A stretch of DNA of 38,180 nucleotides from an uncultured Nitrosomonas sp. GTDB lineage: Bacteria > Pseudomonadota > Gammaproteobacteria > Burkholderiales > Nitrosomonadaceae. Location: assembly GCF_902826915.1 (NCBI RefSeq), contig NZ_CADEGP010000022.1:1-38180 (forward strand), given 5' to 3'. The position numbers and the translations under genes were made by a program. Each line of letters begins with the position of its first letter. Position 1 is the first letter of the stretch. Shown here piece after piece: positions 27,233 to 38,020 of the stretch. Below the pieces are notes generated by a model that was not told the DNA's origin, searched no databases, and saw only the letters and a list, made by a program, of their open reading frames with translations.

Positions 27233-27961
27233 TTAACATTTCATGTTCAAACCCAGCGGCCAAAGCGTTGATGAGGCAATTAGCTTTGATTCATACTGAC
27301 GCGCCTCAGCTTCGCTGATCCCGTAAGCAGATACGTCATGCACGTGTATGACCTTCTGGCCTTGCATTTGCCTGATTGCCTCGTGCAACTTTGTTTTTGA
27401 CTGTTTCGCCATAGCGCTGTCAATATGCTCCGCCAAGCGTTGTTGCCAAGGGCGCTTTGATATTCCCACATAGCTCATTCCGGTAATTGTCTCAAAGCCT
27501 TCGCGAGAGCGAGTGAAAAGGAACAGCCTCATCCTCTCTTCGTCGCTCCCGGATTGCATTGTTGTCGAGTATTCCGTTTCAGTGACAAGAGGACGCTTAT
27601 AAGTGTGCCTGTAGACAACATACTCGCCGCTCGGAACAAAATGCGAAGAGCAGAAGGCCAGAGGCACGCATACAAGCGTCGCCCCACCAAATATTCTGTG
27701 TGAGCTCTCGGCATAAAACGAAATCATACTTGGAGCATTTGGCTTGCTAACAGCCGCTAGGGCGGACAAACCTGTGTCTATATTTTCGTAGCCGACGAGG
27801 TGCAGTCCAATGTGAGGAACCCCCTCATCAATAGATCGCTTAATGCCTTCACACAAGCCTTCAAGATTTGGCAAGTTTTTGGCTGTTGTGAGCGCTACGT
27901 CCACATCAAAGTGCGGCCCAAAAAAGAACAGCAGGGATTCTGGGTTGAGAAGATGTGGCAT
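27233..27961 (-). CDS. GIY-YIG nuclease-like protein, uncharacterised N-terminal half
   Basis: Residues 1-140 match nothing I recognise. The C-terminal part (about 144-235) resembles a GIY-YIG nuclease: a beta strand LFLFT in the GIY position, GMSYVGISK with Tyr164-Val-Gly, Arg175 in QQRLAEH, His179 and Glu224 in QYESKLI, the expected catalytic set with a weak GIY half. No transposase or methylase is adjacent, and target and role are unknown. The ATG at 27961 has no ribosome binding site but lies 17 bp after a GTTAGAC that fits an integron core site. Its composition is unlike its neighbours, and it separates pilTU from the alaS operon, so acquisition by transfer is likely. Confidence 0.6.
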   Translation of the reverse strand: MPHLLNPESLLFFFGPHFDVDVALTTAKNLPNLEGLCEGIKRSIDEGVPHIGLHLVGYENIDTGLSALAAVSKPNAPSMISFYAESSHRIFGGATLVCVPLAFCSSHFVPSGEYVVYRHTYKRPLVTETEYSTTMQSGSDEERMRLFLFTRSREGFETITGMSYVGISKRPWQQRLAEHIDSAMAKQSKTKLHEAIRQMQGQKVIHVHDVSAYGISEAEARQYESKLIASSTLWPLGLNMKC

Positions 27962-27977
27962 AACGAGGGGCGACTAG

Positions 27978-27984
27978 GTCTAAC
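27978..27984 (-). promoter_or_regulatory. GTTAGAC, possible cassette core site (GTTRRRY)
   Basis: On the minus strand GTTAGAC (27984 to 27978) fits the integron core consensus GTTRRRY and is 17 bp upstream of the GIY-YIG gene start. Seven-base matches are common by chance; it matters only together with the attC-like stretch after the gene. Confidence 0.25.
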
Positions 27985-28165
27985 GTAATATATAAGACAT
28001 TTTGTCCAATAATCTTGCAGGTAATGTCGTATAACCCAAGCAATTATCAATCATCATATTGTATTTTAGAATAAATAACAGATTGAACAAAACAAACGAT
28101 ACAAATAATTATGACAATGCTGCTAACGAATAAAATCGCTGGATCAATCGAAAATATTGCTATCA

Positions 28166-30760
28166 CTACACGATTCTTCTCTCAACCCAAGTTTTCACCT
28201 CCCCAAGCGCCGCAGGCAATTGCTCTGGCTGCGTGCCACCTGCTTGCGCCATATCTGCGCGCCCGCCGCCTTTGCCACCGACTTGCTGCGCCACGAAATT
28301 GACCAGTTCACCCGCTTTGATTTGATCCGTGAGATCCGCGCTGACACCGGCGATCAACGTAACTTTGCCATCCGAAACGGTACTGAGCACAATGGCGCAG
28401 GTTTTGAGTTTGTCTTTCAGTTGATCCAATGTTTCGCGCAGGGTTTTGGCGTCGGCATTTTCCAGTTTGACCGCCAAGACTTTAACGCCATTAACGTCTT
28501 GCGCTTGTAATGCCAGGTCGGCACCTTGCGAACTGGCAAGCTTGGTTTTAAGGCGCGCCAGTTCTCTTTCGGTGTAGCGTACATTGTCGATGATCTGCAC
28601 AATTTTTTGTGCGACTTCCTGTGGATTGGTTTTTAAAGTCTGCGCGATTTCGAGCAGTTGCGCTTCGCGTTGTTGCACATAATCGATGGCCGCTTTTCCG
28701 GTTACCGCTTCGACGCGGCGGATACCGGCAGCGACGCCGGATTCGGCGACAATTTTAAACAAGCCGATTTGGCCCACTTGCGGGACGTGCGTGCCGCCGC
28801 ATAATTCCGTCGAAAATTCCCCCATGCCGATGACGCGCACCACATCCGAATATTTTTCGCCGAACAATGCCATCGCGCCGCGCTTGATCGCATCGTCGTA
28901 TTTCATCGTAGCCGCTTCAACGATACAGTTGTCGCGGATCTGTTCATTGACCAGGCGTTCGGTTTCCCGAATCTCATCTGCCGTGAGCGGCACATTATGA
29001 GAAAAATCAAAGCGCGTCCGGTTAGCGTCAACCAGCGAGCCTTTTTGCGTCACATGCTTACCCAGCACTTCACGCAGTGCAGCATGCAACAAATGGGTAG
29101 CGGAGTGGTTATTGGCGATGCTGATGCGGTTTTGCGCATTGACTTGCGCTTGCACGGTATCCTTGATCATCAGGCGTCCGCTATGCAATCTTCCTTTATG
29201 TCCAAACACACCGGCCTGGATTTTTTGCGTATCAGTCACCGCAAAATTGGCATTGGCGGCAAGCAACTCGCCGCAATCGCCGACCTGACCACCCGATTCG
29301 GCGTAAAAAGGCGTTTGATCCAGAACCACGACCCCCTCCTCACCAGCTTCAATGAAATCCACCGCACTACCCTGCTTGTAGATCGCTAATACTTGTCCTT
29401 CATGCTGCAGAGTTTCGTAACCATAGAACGTGGTTTGACCGCCCGAATACTCAATCCCTTCTTGCATAGTGAATTTGTTGGCGGCACGCGCTTGCTCACG
29501 TTGACGCGCCATGGCTTGTTCGAATCCTGCGTGGTCAACGGTAATACCGCGTTCGCGAGCGATATCGGCAGTCAGATCAATCGGAAAACCAAAGGTATCG
29601 TAGAGCCGGAAAGCAGTTTCGCCATCCAACACTTGAATCTTCTGGCCGAGCGCAGTTTCCAGAATTTGCATGCCGTTTTCCAGGGTCTCAGAAAAACGCT
29701 CTTCTTCCTGCAACAATACCGCGGCCACACGTGCTTTGGCGGCAGTTAGTTCAGGATAGGCTTGTCCCATCACTCGATCTAAATCTTCCACCAGGTGATG
29801 AAAGAAAGGTTGTTTCTGTCCTAACTTGTAACCATGGCGGATGGCGCGGCGAATAATGCGGCGCAATACATAGCCGCGGCCTTCACTGCCTGGGATGACA
29901 CCGTCGGTAATCAAAAACGAACAGGCACGGATGTGATCGCCGATAACCTTTAACGAATTGTCGGCAAGATCCTTCGTATTGGTCACGCGCGCAGCCGCTT
30001 TGATCAGGCTTTGAAACAGATCAATGTCGTAATTGCTATGAACATGCTGCATCACGGCAGAGATACGCTCCAGACCCATGCCGGTATCGACCGACGGTTT
30101 CGGCAGCGGGTGCAATACTCCGGCGCTGTCGCGGTTGTATTGCATGAAAACCAGATTCCAGATCTCGATGTAGCGATCACCGTCGGCATCGGCAGAGCCG
30201 GGCGGCCCGCCTTTGACATCAGGACCATGATCATAAAAAATTTCGGAACAAGGCCCGCACGGCCCGGTATCCCCCATTTGCCAGAAATTATCCGTGGTGG
30301 CAATCCGCACCACGCGAGATGGTTCAACACCGACTTCATTCAACCAGATATCAGCCGCCTCATCATCCTCGGCGTACACAGTAACCCATAATTTCTCGCG
30401 CGGAATCTCAAGAGTATCCGTAAGAAAATCCCAGGCAAATAAAATAGCGTTGCGCTTGAAATAATCGCCAAAACTAAAGTTACCGAGCATTTCGAAGAAA
30501 GTATGATGCCTTGCCGTATAACCGACATTTTCCAGATCGTTATGCTTGCCACCGGCACGAACGCAGCGCTGTGAGCTAACAGCACGCACATAAGGGCGCT
30601 TATCCTGACCGAGGAAAACATCTTTGAATTGCACCATGCCCGCATTGGTGAACAAAAGTGTCGGATCATTGCCCGGCACTAACGGGCTGGACGAGACGAT
30701 GGCATGGCCGTAAGATTCAAAAAATTCGAGAAATTTCTGTCGTATCTGGTTGCTTTTCAT
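28166..30760 (-). CDS. alaS: Alanyl-tRNA synthetase
   Basis: AlaS charges tRNA-Ala and hydrolyses mischarged Ser- and Gly-tRNA-Ala. The 864-residue protein has the class II catalytic core (about 1-240, with [15 protein letters not shown]), the tRNA-recognition helical region (about 250-450), an editing domain with the zinc ligands [11 protein letters not shown] and CGGTH (about 555-670), and a C-terminal C-Ala domain ending [12 protein letters not shown]. Length is typical. The ATG at 30760 overlaps the stop of the small exported protein gene by 4 nt, so it is co-transcribed with recA-recX. Several overlapping plus-strand frames inside it are shadows. Confidence 0.97.
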   Translation of the reverse strand: MKSNQIRQKFLEFFESYGHAIVSSSPLVPGNDPTLLFTNAGMVQFKDVFLGQDKRPYVRAVSSQRCVRAGGKHNDLENVGYTARHHTFFEMLGNFSFGDYFKRNAILFAWDFLTDTLEIPREKLWVTVYAEDDEAADIWLNEVGVEPSRVVRIATTDNFWQMGDTGPCGPCSEIFYDHGPDVKGGPPGSADADGDRYIEIWNLVFMQYNRDSAGVLHPLPKPSVDTGMGLERISAVMQHVHSNYDIDLFQSLIKAAARVTNTKDLADNSLKVIGDHIRACSFLITDGVIPGSEGRGYVLRRIIRRAIRHGYKLGQKQPFFHHLVEDLDRVMGQAYPELTAAKARVAAVLLQEEERFSETLENGMQILETALGQKIQVLDGETAFRLYDTFGFPIDLTADIARERGITVDHAGFEQAMARQREQARAANKFTMQEGIEYSGGQTTFYGYETLQHEGQVLAIYKQGSAVDFIEAGEEGVVVLDQTPFYAESGGQVGDCGELLAANANFAVTDTQKIQAGVFGHKGRLHSGRLMIKDTVQAQVNAQNRISIANNHSATHLLHAALREVLGKHVTQKGSLVDANRTRFDFSHNVPLTADEIRETERLVNEQIRDNCIVEAATMKYDDAIKRGAMALFGEKYSDVVRVIGMGEFSTELCGGTHVPQVGQIGLFKIVAESGVAAGIRRVEAVTGKAAIDYVQQREAQLLEIAQTLKTNPQEVAQKIVQIIDNVRYTERELARLKTKLASSQGADLALQAQDVNGVKVLAVKLENADAKTLRETLDQLKDKLKTCAIVLSTVSDGKVTLIAGVSADLTDQIKAGELVNFVAQQVGGKGGGRADMAQAGGTQPEQLPAALGEVKTWVERRIV

Positions 30761-31122
30761 ATTGCTTGCTGCTGCTCGTATCGTTCTAGTTCAGTCACTG
30801 TCAAACCCACTGCTTCGCCTTTGACGATAGCCAAGGTTTGGACTTTAACCCGGATAGTGATTTCTTCGTTCATTTTCGGCAAATCGAATTCGGTTAGCAC
30901 CGTAATTTCCCCGCTGCTATCTTCCAGCACATACATCTTTAGATTAACCAAGGGCAAGCGCGTGGGATCCTTGGGAATGCCTTTTAATGTAATTTCTTTC
31001 CCATCAAAATTAGCCGGCGCGGCATTAATTTCCTGAATCAGTGTGATCCCACCTGCATGCACTTGAAAACCAATTAACAAAATCATCCAAAAAAAGATTA
31101 TTTTTTCCCAATATTTCTTCAT
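30757..31122 (-). CDS. Small exported protein, possible OB-fold
   Basis: The 121-residue protein opens with a signal peptide or N-terminal anchor (about 1-23, [19 protein letters not shown]), followed by a compact beta-rich domain of about 95 residues. The sequence pattern ([42 protein letters not shown]) resembles small periplasmic OB-fold proteins that follow an outward signal, but the fold is inference and I do not recognise the family. It overlaps recX (4 nt upstream) and alaS (4 nt downstream), so translation of three genes is coupled. A secreted protein in a DNA-repair and tRNA-charging operon is unusual; its link to these is unknown. Confidence 0.72.
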   Translation of the reverse strand: MKKYWEKIIFFWMILLIGFQVHAGGITLIQEINAAPANFDGKEITLKGIPKDPTRLPLVNLKMYVLEDSSGEITVLTEFDLPKMNEEITIRVKVQTLAIVKGEAVGLTVTELERYEQQQAI

Positions 31123-31577
31123 GTGCTTTCCTCGTCTGCTTGTGCGAGAACTTGTTGTATTGTTTCCATGGAAAAGCCTCTATTCATCATAAACCACACC
31201 TGTTTCCCGCGCTCTTCCTTGGAAACAGACGGATGATCGAATTTCTTACGCCAGATGTTTAACGCGGCCTCCAACTCGGTTTGCTTGAGTGTCGGCAGAA
31301 TATTGTCTATCAAATGGGAATCTATTCCTTTTGCCTTGAGTTCATGAACGATTCGATGACTTCCGAAGCGTGCTCTACGGGTACGCGCAATCTGTTCCAC
31401 CGCGCGTTGCTCGGACAGAAAACCCTTCTGCTCTAGCTTATCCAACACACTTGCAAGCACTCCCGTTTCGCAGGATTCTGCATGCACAGAAAGTTTTTGC
31501 TCCAACTCCCGCCGCGAATGCTCACGTCGGGCAAGCATGCGCAGTGCGCGAGTTTCCAAAGGAGTAAGGGGGCTCAC
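31119..31577 (-). CDS. recX: Recombination regulatory protein RecX
   Basis: RecX binds RecA filaments and limits recombination and co-protease activity. The 152-residue protein is built from helical repeats with the characteristic opening ALRMLARREHSRRELEQKL and the segment RRARFGSHRIVHELKAKGI. The start is GTG at 31577, 5 bp after the recA stop, with only a weak ribosome binding site; read-through coupling with recA, known in other bacteria, would limit its level. The stop overlaps the following small exported gene by 4 nt. Confidence 0.93.
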   Translation of the reverse strand: MSPLTPLETRALRMLARREHSRRELEQKLSVHAESCETGVLASVLDKLEQKGFLSEQRAVEQIARTRRARFGSHRIVHELKAKGIDSHLIDNILPTLKQTELEAALNIWRKKFDHPSVSKEERGKQVWFMMNRGFSMETIQQVLAQADEEST

Positions 31578-31582
31578 AAAAC

Positions 31583-32617
31583 TTATTTCTCTTTCTCAGT
31601 TTTTTCTTTCACGGGATTGGCTTGATCAGCAATGCCAACAATCGATCGAATTTTTTGTTCAATTTCTTGTGCGATATCCTTATGTTCTTTCAGGTAATCA
31701 CGCACATTATCTTTACCTTGCCCGATTTTCTCACCTTTATAGGCATACCAAGCCCCCGCTTTGTCGATCAGTTTATGCAGTACGCCCAGTTCGATAATTT
31801 CACTTTCCCGCGAAATGCCTTCGCCATAAAGAATATCAAAATCCGCTTGTTTGAAAGGTGGTGCAATTTTATTTTTGACCACTTTCACACGGGTTTCATT
31901 GCCGATGGTTTCGTCACCTTTCTTGATCGCCCCGGTGCGACGGATATCCAAACGTACTGAAGCATAAAATTTTAGCGCATTACCGCCCGTGGTAGTTTCA
32001 GGATTGCCGAACATGACACCGATTTTCATACGAATCTGGTTAATAAAAATAACCATCGTATTGCTGCGCTTGATGTTGGCAGTTAACTTGCGAAGTGCCT
32101 GCGACATCAGCCGTGCTTGCAGACCCATTTGCGGATCACCCATGTCGCCTTCGATTTCCGCCCGCGGCGTAAGGGCTGCGACGGAATCTATTACGATGAT
32201 ATCGACTGAACTGGAGCGCACCAGCATATCGGCAATCTCCAACGCCTGCTCACCATTATCCGGTTGAGAGATCAACAGCTCTTTTACATTGACGCCAATT
32301 TTTTGCGCGTACTGGGGATCCAATGCGTGCTCCGCATCAATAAAGGCAGCGGTGCCGCCTAGTTTTTGCATTTCGGCGATAACTTGGAGCGTTAATGTCG
32401 TTTTGCCCGAAGATTCGGGCCCATAAATTTCGACAATCCGCCCGCGAGGCAACCCCCCTACTCCCAGTGCAATATCAAGACCTAGCGAACCGGTTGATAC
32501 GACTTGTATATCATAAGCGACATCGTTAGCGCCCAACCGCATGATAGAACCCTTACCAAACTGTTTCTCGATTTGAGCCAGGGCAACGTCAAGCGCTTTA
32601 CTTCTATTTTCGTCCAT
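31583..32617 (-). CDS. recA: Recombinase A
   Basis: RecA forms filaments on single-stranded DNA, catalyses strand exchange and triggers SOS cleavage. The 344-residue protein has the opening [19 protein letters not shown], Walker [10 protein letters not shown] (66-74), the [12 protein letters not shown] segment, the DNA-binding L1/L2 region [21 protein letters not shown] and a short acidic/lysine C-terminus. ATG at 32617 has AGGATAA upstream. It starts the recA-recX-orf-alaS operon. No CTGT-N8-ACAG LexA box was found in the upstream 200 bp by eye. Confidence 0.98.
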   Translation of the reverse strand: MDENRSKALDVALAQIEKQFGKGSIMRLGANDVAYDIQVVSTGSLGLDIALGVGGLPRGRIVEIYGPESSGKTTLTLQVIAEMQKLGGTAAFIDAEHALDPQYAQKIGVNVKELLISQPDNGEQALEIADMLVRSSSVDIIVIDSVAALTPRAEIEGDMGDPQMGLQARLMSQALRKLTANIKRSNTMVIFINQIRMKIGVMFGNPETTTGGNALKFYASVRLDIRRTGAIKKGDETIGNETRVKVVKNKIAPPFKQADFDILYGEGISRESEIIELGVLHKLIDKAGAWYAYKGEKIGQGKDNVRDYLKEHKDIAQEIEQKIRSIVGIADQANPVKEKTEKEK

Positions 32618-32646
32618 GATTTATCCTGTTAAGAGTCAATTGGATT

Positions 32647-32673
32647 ATTATCGCATAACCTATTTAGTATCAA
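32647..32673 (-). promoter_or_regulatory. Candidate recA promoter
   Basis: Read on the minus strand, TTGATA (32673-32668) is followed after 15 nt by GATAAT (32652-32647); a TAATAA with 17-nt spacing overlaps it. It lies 30-50 nt before the recA ATG. The spacing of the better -10 is short, so this is tentative. Confidence 0.3.
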
Positions 32674-32750
32674 CGTAACTTGTTATGGCCGATTGTTTAA
32701 CTTTTAAAAATTAACATAGTAAAATACTCGAGCATCCTGCTTGCCTGCGA

Positions 32751-33490
<740 letters not shown>

Positions 33491-33537
33491 ATTTATTCAT
33501 ACTCATCGATTCATTTGCGTAACAGATTTAAACCGCA

Positions 33538-33572
33538 AAACTCAGGATGCGAGAAATGGCACCTGAGTTTTT
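33538..33572 (+). terminator. Rho-independent terminator after adk
   Basis: AAACTCAGG (33538-33546) and CCTGAGTTT (33562-33570) form a 9-bp stem, extended by TGC/GCA across a one-base bulge, followed by a run of T residues (33568-33572). It lies 48 bp after the adk stop and separates adk from pfk. Confidence 0.85.
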
Positions 33573-33626
33573 GTGTGTAACGATTTAGTGATACTTGCTT
33601 ACGATTTAATCAATTAGGAGAAAGAT

Positions 33627-34886
33627 ATGGCAATTAAAAATGCATTTTATGCCCAATCCGGCGGGGTGACAGCGGTCATTAACGCCTCTGCCGCAGGTGT
33701 TCTGGAAACAGCACGCCAGCATACTGACAAAATCGGCACTGTTTACGCAGGCCGCAACGGCATTATCGGCGCATTAACCGAAGATCTCATTGATACCAGC
33801 GCCGATTCAGCCGCAGCCATTGCCGGGTTGCGCTATACTCCGTCAGGCGCATTTGGTTCTTGCCGCTATAAATTGAAGAGCCTGGAACAAAACCGGCGCG
33901 AATACGAGCGCTTGATCGAGGTGTTCAAAGCTCATAATATCGGTTACTTTTTCTACAACGGCGGCGGTGATTCGGCAGATACCTGCTTGAAGGTCTCGCA
34001 GATATCAGACACGCTGGGTTATCCAATTCAAGCGATTCATGTGCCTAAAACCGTTGATAACGATTTGCCGATCACGGATTGCTGCCCGGGTTTTGGTTCA
34101 GTAGCCAAATATATTGCAGTTTCTACGCGCGAAGCCAGTTTTGATGTGGCCAGCATGTCTAAGACTTCAACTAAAGTTTTTGTGCTTGAAGTAATGGGAC
34201 GCCATGCCGGATGGATCGCGGCGGCGGGTGGCTTGGCATCCAGTCCTAGGTGTGAAATCCCGATCGTGATTCTGTTTCCGGAAGTATCTTTCAATAAGGA
34301 AAAATTTCTTGCCACAGTGGATCGCTATGTCAAGGAGTACGGCTATTGTTCAGTGGTGGTCTCAGAAGGCGTCAAAGGAGACGATGGTAACTTCTTGTCT
34401 GATCAAGGTCTGCGTGATGCGTTCGGGCATGCGCAACTAGGCGGAGTTGCTCCGGTAGTGGCCAATATCATCAAAGATGGTCTGGGTCTGAAATATCACT
34501 GGGGGGTTGCAGATTATCTGCAGCGCGCAGCGCGTCACATTGCTTCCAAAACCGACGTTGAACAAGCCTACGCCATGGGCAAAGCAGCCGTGGACTATGC
34601 CCTGGCAGGACACAATTCAGTGATGCCAACCATCGTGCGTGAATCCAGCTCGCCGTATAAGTGGTCGGTCGGTATGGCACAGTTATCCAATGTTGCAAAT
34701 GTAGAAAAAATGATGCCGGATAATTTTATCAGCGAAGATGGATTTGGTATTACCCAAGCTTGCCGAGAATACTTGGCGCCACTCATTGAAGGCGAGGATT
34801 ACCCGCCCTATAAAGATGGCTTGCCAGACTATGTAAGACTCAAAAATGTTGCGGTTCCAAAGAAACTGGATGAATTCAAAATTTAG
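33627..34886 (+). CDS. pfp: PPi-dependent 6-phosphofructokinase
   Basis: This PFK-A family enzyme interconverts fructose-6-phosphate and fructose-1,6-bisphosphate; the residues point to PPi rather than ATP. The 419-residue protein has NGGGDSADT (111-119), where the E. coli Gly104 is Asp115, and PKTVDNDL (140-147), where Gly124 is Lys141; both are the known marks of PPi use. The base Asp144 is kept, and MGRHAGW is at 190-196. The reaction is then reversible and could run to fructose-6-phosphate for the sucrose genes. AGGAGAAAGAT precedes the ATG. An H+-pyrophosphatase gene follows after about 225 bp that hold a large hairpin. Confidence 0.92.
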   Translation: MAIKNAFYAQSGGVTAVINASAAGVLETARQHTDKIGTVYAGRNGIIGALTEDLIDTSADSAAAIAGLRYTPSGAFGSCRYKLKSLEQNRREYERLIEVFKAHNIGYFFYNGGGDSADTCLKVSQISDTLGYPIQAIHVPKTVDNDLPITDCCPGFGSVAKYIAVSTREASFDVASMSKTSTKVFVLEVMGRHAGWIAAAGGLASSPRCEIPIVILFPEVSFNKEKFLATVDRYVKEYGYCSVVVSEGVKGDDGNFLSDQGLRDAFGHAQLGGVAPVVANIIKDGLGLKYHWGVADYLQRAARHIASKTDVEQAYAMGKAAVDYALAGHNSVMPTIVRESSSPYKWSVGMAQLSNVANVEKMMPDNFISEDGFGITQACREYLAPLIEGEDYPPYKDGLPDYVRLKNVAVPKKLDEFKI

Positions 34887-34899
34887 CTGCATGTAAGAT

Positions 34900-34964
34900 T
34901 TAGATTGCTTGAGGTGTTGTATGGAAGCCAAACAATATGATTTCAGTCACCTAGCAATCTAAAT
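34900..34964 (+). repeat. Large inverted repeat between pfp and hppA
   Basis: TTTAGATTGCT (34900-34910) pairs perfectly with AGCAATCTAAA (34954-34964). Inside, AGGTG (34913-34917) pairs with CACCT (34949-34953), with a 2-nt bulge on the left, leaving a 31-nt loop. The structure starts 14 bp after the pfp stop. No T-run follows, so it is not a simple terminator; an mRNA stabiliser, attenuator or short element is possible. Confidence 0.7.
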
Positions 34965-35111
34965 TTGACAAATAATTGGTGCATTCAGCAAGCAAGAACA
35001 GATAAAATACACCCTGATCTTAGATTTAGAACAAGTGTTTAATAATGTGGAATTAATTAGGCCAATATTTCACATGTGATTTTTATGGTCTGACTTTAAT
35101 TGGAGTTCTCT

Positions 35112-37169
35112 ATGGCTAGTGGTTTAGTTATCGCAATTCTTAGTGCGATTATAGCCCTGATATTCAGTGGCATATGGATTAAGGGTATTTTTGCTCAATC
35201 TACAGGCAACCAGCGTATGCAAGAAATTGCAAAAGCTATTCAAGAGGGCGCCTCCGCATACCTAAAACGGCAGTACATGACGATCGGTATGGTGGGTGGC
35301 GTGCTGTTCCTTGCCCTCTGGATTGCGCTCGGGTGGGATACGGCTATTGGTTTCGCTCTAGGGGCCATTCTTTCGGGTGCCGCAGGGTTTCTGGGGATGA
35401 CGGTTTCAGTCCAGTCAAATGTTCGTACTGCCCAGGCAGCAACCATCGGATTGAATGAAGCGCTTGCAATTGCTTTCCGAGGCGGCGCAGTCACTGGAAT
35501 GCTGGTTGTTGGTTTAGGCCTGCTAGGTGTTGCTGGATACTCCGCTATGTTGTTTGATGGCGCTGATCCCAATCAGTCTGTCAGCGATATCATCAAGCCT
35601 CTGATTGGTTTTGCATTCGGCGGATCGCTGATCTCCATTTTCGCTCGTTTAGGTGGCGGCATATTCACCAAGGGTGCGGATGTTGGCGCGGATCTGGTCG
35701 GGAAAGTCGAAGCCGGAATCCCTGAAGATGATCCGCGCAATCCAGCCGTCATTGCCGATAATGTGGGCGATAACGTGGGTGACTGTGCCGGTATGGCTGC
35801 GGATTTGTTCGAAACCTACGCAGTTACCATTATTGCAACCATGATATTGGGCGCATTATTGTTTACTGCAAATGCACTTAGTGCGGTTATATTTCCGCTA
35901 ATGCTCGGTGCGGTATCGATTATCGCTTCGATTGTCGGTTGTTATTACGTCAAAATGCGTGATGGCGGCACCATTATGAATGCGCTTTATCGCGGCCTGG
36001 CTGTTGCAGGTGGTATTGCTCTATTAGCGTATTTGCCGGTAACTGTTTGGTTTATGAGCGACATGTCACTGATCGTGGATGGCACAGAGATTGCAGGCGG
36101 CATGCTGATTCTGCGTGTATTCCTAGCTGCTGCAATTGGCCTAGTGTTGACCGGACTGATGGTTGTAATTACCGAATACTATACTTCGACCGATTATCCG
36201 CCGGTTCAACATATTGCTGAAGCATCCACCACCGGACATGCCACCAATATTATTGCCGGCATGGGCGTTTCAATGCGCTCAACCGCAGCGCCGGTTCTGG
36301 CTGTTTGTATCAGTATTTTGCTGGCGTACGCACTGGCTGGCTTGTACGGTATTGCGATCGCCGCAACATCCATGTTATCGATGACCGGTATTATTGTGGC
36401 ACTGGACGCATACGGCCCGATCACTGATAACGCAGGCGGTATTGCGGAAATGTCAGAAATGCCAGATTCAGTGCGTGCTATCACCGATCCTTTAGATGCA
36501 GTTGGCAATACGACTAAAGCGGTTACCAAAGGTTACGCGATTGGCTCAGCAGGTTTAGCGGCATTAGTACTATTTGCCGACTACACCCATGCCCTGGAAC
36601 ATGCCGGGTTTGAATTATCCTTCGATTTATCCAATCACATGGTGATTATCGGTTTGTTTATCGGCGGTATGATCCCTTACTTGTTTGGTGCCATGTCGAT
36701 GGAAGCTGTCGGACGTGCCGCCGGATCGGTGGTGATCGAAGTTCGTCGTCAATTCAAAGAAATTCCGGGCATCATGGAAGGCACAGCCAAGCCAGATTAT
36801 TCGCGTGCCGTGGATATGCTGACCAAATCGGCAATCAAGGAAATGATGATTCCTTCATTATTACCTGTGCTGATTCCTTTGTTGGTCGGTGTGATCCTGG
36901 GACCGCAAGCCCTAGGTGGCGTGTTGATGGGTTCAATCGTAACTGGTTTGTTCGTGGCGATTTCGATGACAACCGGTGGTGGTGCTTGGGATAATGCCAA
37001 GAAACATATTGAAGACGGACATTTTGGTGGCAAAGGCAGCGAAGCCCACAAAGCCTCAGTAACAGGGGATACCGTAGGCGATCCTTATAAGGACACAGCT
37101 GGCCCTGCAATTAATCCATTGATCAAAATCATCAACATTGTGGCATTGCTGATCATTCCTCTGCTATAA
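35112..37169 (+). CDS. hppA: Membrane-bound proton-translocating pyrophosphatase (K+-independent type)
   Basis: HppA uses pyrophosphate hydrolysis to pump H+ across the membrane, or the reverse. The 685-residue protein has about 15-16 hydrophobic segments and the catalytic loops [11 protein letters not shown] and [19 protein letters not shown], and the C-terminal [18 protein letters not shown] with the metal-binding Asp residues. The motif GNTTKA carries Lys in the position that decides K+ dependence (Ala in K+-dependent enzymes), so it should be K+-independent. The frame opens at a TTG at 35100, but GGAG at 35102-35105 is 6 nt before the ATG at 35112, which I prefer. It is coupled by context to the PPi-dependent PFK gene. 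Confidence 0.95.
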   Translation: MASGLVIAILSAIIALIFSGIWIKGIFAQSTGNQRMQEIAKAIQEGASAYLKRQYMTIGMVGGVLFLALWIALGWDTAIGFALGAILSGAAGFLGMTVSVQSNVRTAQAATIGLNEALAIAFRGGAVTGMLVVGLGLLGVAGYSAMLFDGADPNQSVSDIIKPLIGFAFGGSLISIFARLGGGIFTKGADVGADLVGKVEAGIPEDDPRNPAVIADNVGDNVGDCAGMAADLFETYAVTIIATMILGALLFTANALSAVIFPLMLGAVSIIASIVGCYYVKMRDGGTIMNALYRGLAVAGGIALLAYLPVTVWFMSDMSLIVDGTEIAGGMLILRVFLAAAIGLVLTGLMVVITEYYTSTDYPPVQHIAEASTTGHATNIIAGMGVSMRSTAAPVLAVCISILLAYALAGLYGIAIAATSMLSMTGIIVALDAYGPITDNAGGIAEMSEMPDSVRAITDPLDAVGNTTKAVTKGYAIGSAGLAALVLFADYTHALEHAGFELSFDLSNHMVIIGLFIGGMIPYLFGAMSMEAVGRAAGSVVIEVRRQFKEIPGIMEGTAKPDYSRAVDMLTKSAIKEMMIPSLLPVLIPLLVGVILGPQALGGVLMGSIVTGLFVAISMTTGGGAWDNAKKHIEDGHFGGKGSEAHKASVTGDTVGDPYKDTAGPAINPLIKIINIVALLIIPLL

Positions 37170-37193
37170 AGATCATTGATTGATTAATCAACT

Positions 37194-37225
37194 AAAGCAC
37201 ATCGGGCAACTGATGTGCTTTTTTT
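37194..37225 (+). terminator. Rho-independent terminator after hppA
   Basis: AAAGCACATC (37194-37203) and GATGTGCTTT (37212-37221) form a 10-bp perfect stem with an 8-nt loop, followed by a T-run to 37225. It lies 24 bp after the hppA stop. Confidence 0.92.
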
Positions 37226-37420
37226 ATGAGGAGATGTAAATTTACTTTGTGCCCGAGACAAACACGGATGATCTGATTTTAACAAGAAATCTAGTTATAG
37301 AAATGTACAGGATTGTTGTACCAGAAACTTTATAAAACCTTTCTCTCAAATTCTATCAATCGGTATCAAATCACCTATCGGTGCATAACTGTCTGGGTCA
37401 TGCCGGGCTTTAAGATTTAA

Positions 37421-38020
37421 TCATCCATACAACTGCCTCCTCAATCCACATCTATTCAATATAATGGCACTGATTTCCTCAATCGAAATGCGCGTGGTCT
37501 CCAAATAAGGAATATCGAATTGATGAAACAGCAATTCCTGCCATTGTAATTCTCGCTGACACTGCGCGAGCGATGCATATTCGCTGTTTGGACGGCGTTG
37601 CTGGCGAATGAAATGCAATTGCGCTGGGGTTAGTGTTAAACCAAACAATTTTTTTCTGACATTTTCCAATACCTTCGGGATCTGCTGTATCGTCATGTCA
37701 TCCGGGGTTAGCGGATAATTCGCGGCAGCGATACCATACTGCAACCCTAAGTAAAGACAAGTCGGTGTTTTACCGGAACGTGAAACGCCGATCAGGATAA
37801 TATCGGCTTCGTCAAGATGCTTGGGGTTGACGCCATCATCATGCGCCAGCACATAATTAACTGCGGCAATGCGCTTGAAATACGACAGTTGATCCTGACC
37901 GTGGGAACGCCCTGCCATACGCGCAAAAGGCTGCTCCAATTCTTCTTCAATCGAATGAATGAAGGTCTCAAAAAAGTCATAAATACGGCAATTCGCCTGT
38001 TTGATAACTTTGAGGTATGC
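37421..38020 (-). pseudogene. ppsR: 5'-truncated PEP synthase regulatory protein (ppsR)
   Basis: PpsR (DUF299) phosphorylates and, using Pi, dephosphorylates PEP synthase, releasing PPi. About 200 codons remain of the usual 270 or so. Visible are DFFETFIHSIEEEL, GRSHG, the P-loop GVSRSGKTPT, LHDDG-like AHDDGVN and PNSEYASLAQC, ending in the normal family C-terminus. The first ~90 residues, with the conserved N-terminal FxSDxTGxTAE segment, are absent: the frame opens only at 38020, where homology stops and a transposase-like sequence begins. The first in-frame start inside is a TTG at 37939. I read this as a gene cut by an insertion sequence and probably non-functional, although the catalytic P-loop domain is intact. 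Confidence 0.85.

Noticed and set aside
26955..27263. Minus-strand open frame of 102 codons between pilU and the GIY-YIG gene
   Set aside because: It overlaps the ends of both neighbours, crosses the attC-like stretch, has no domain I recognise, and reads like a translated repeat.
28157..30391. Several plus-strand open frames (60-130 codons) within alaS
   Set aside because: They are shadows antisense to a clear, full-length alaS, with no ribosome binding sites or domains.
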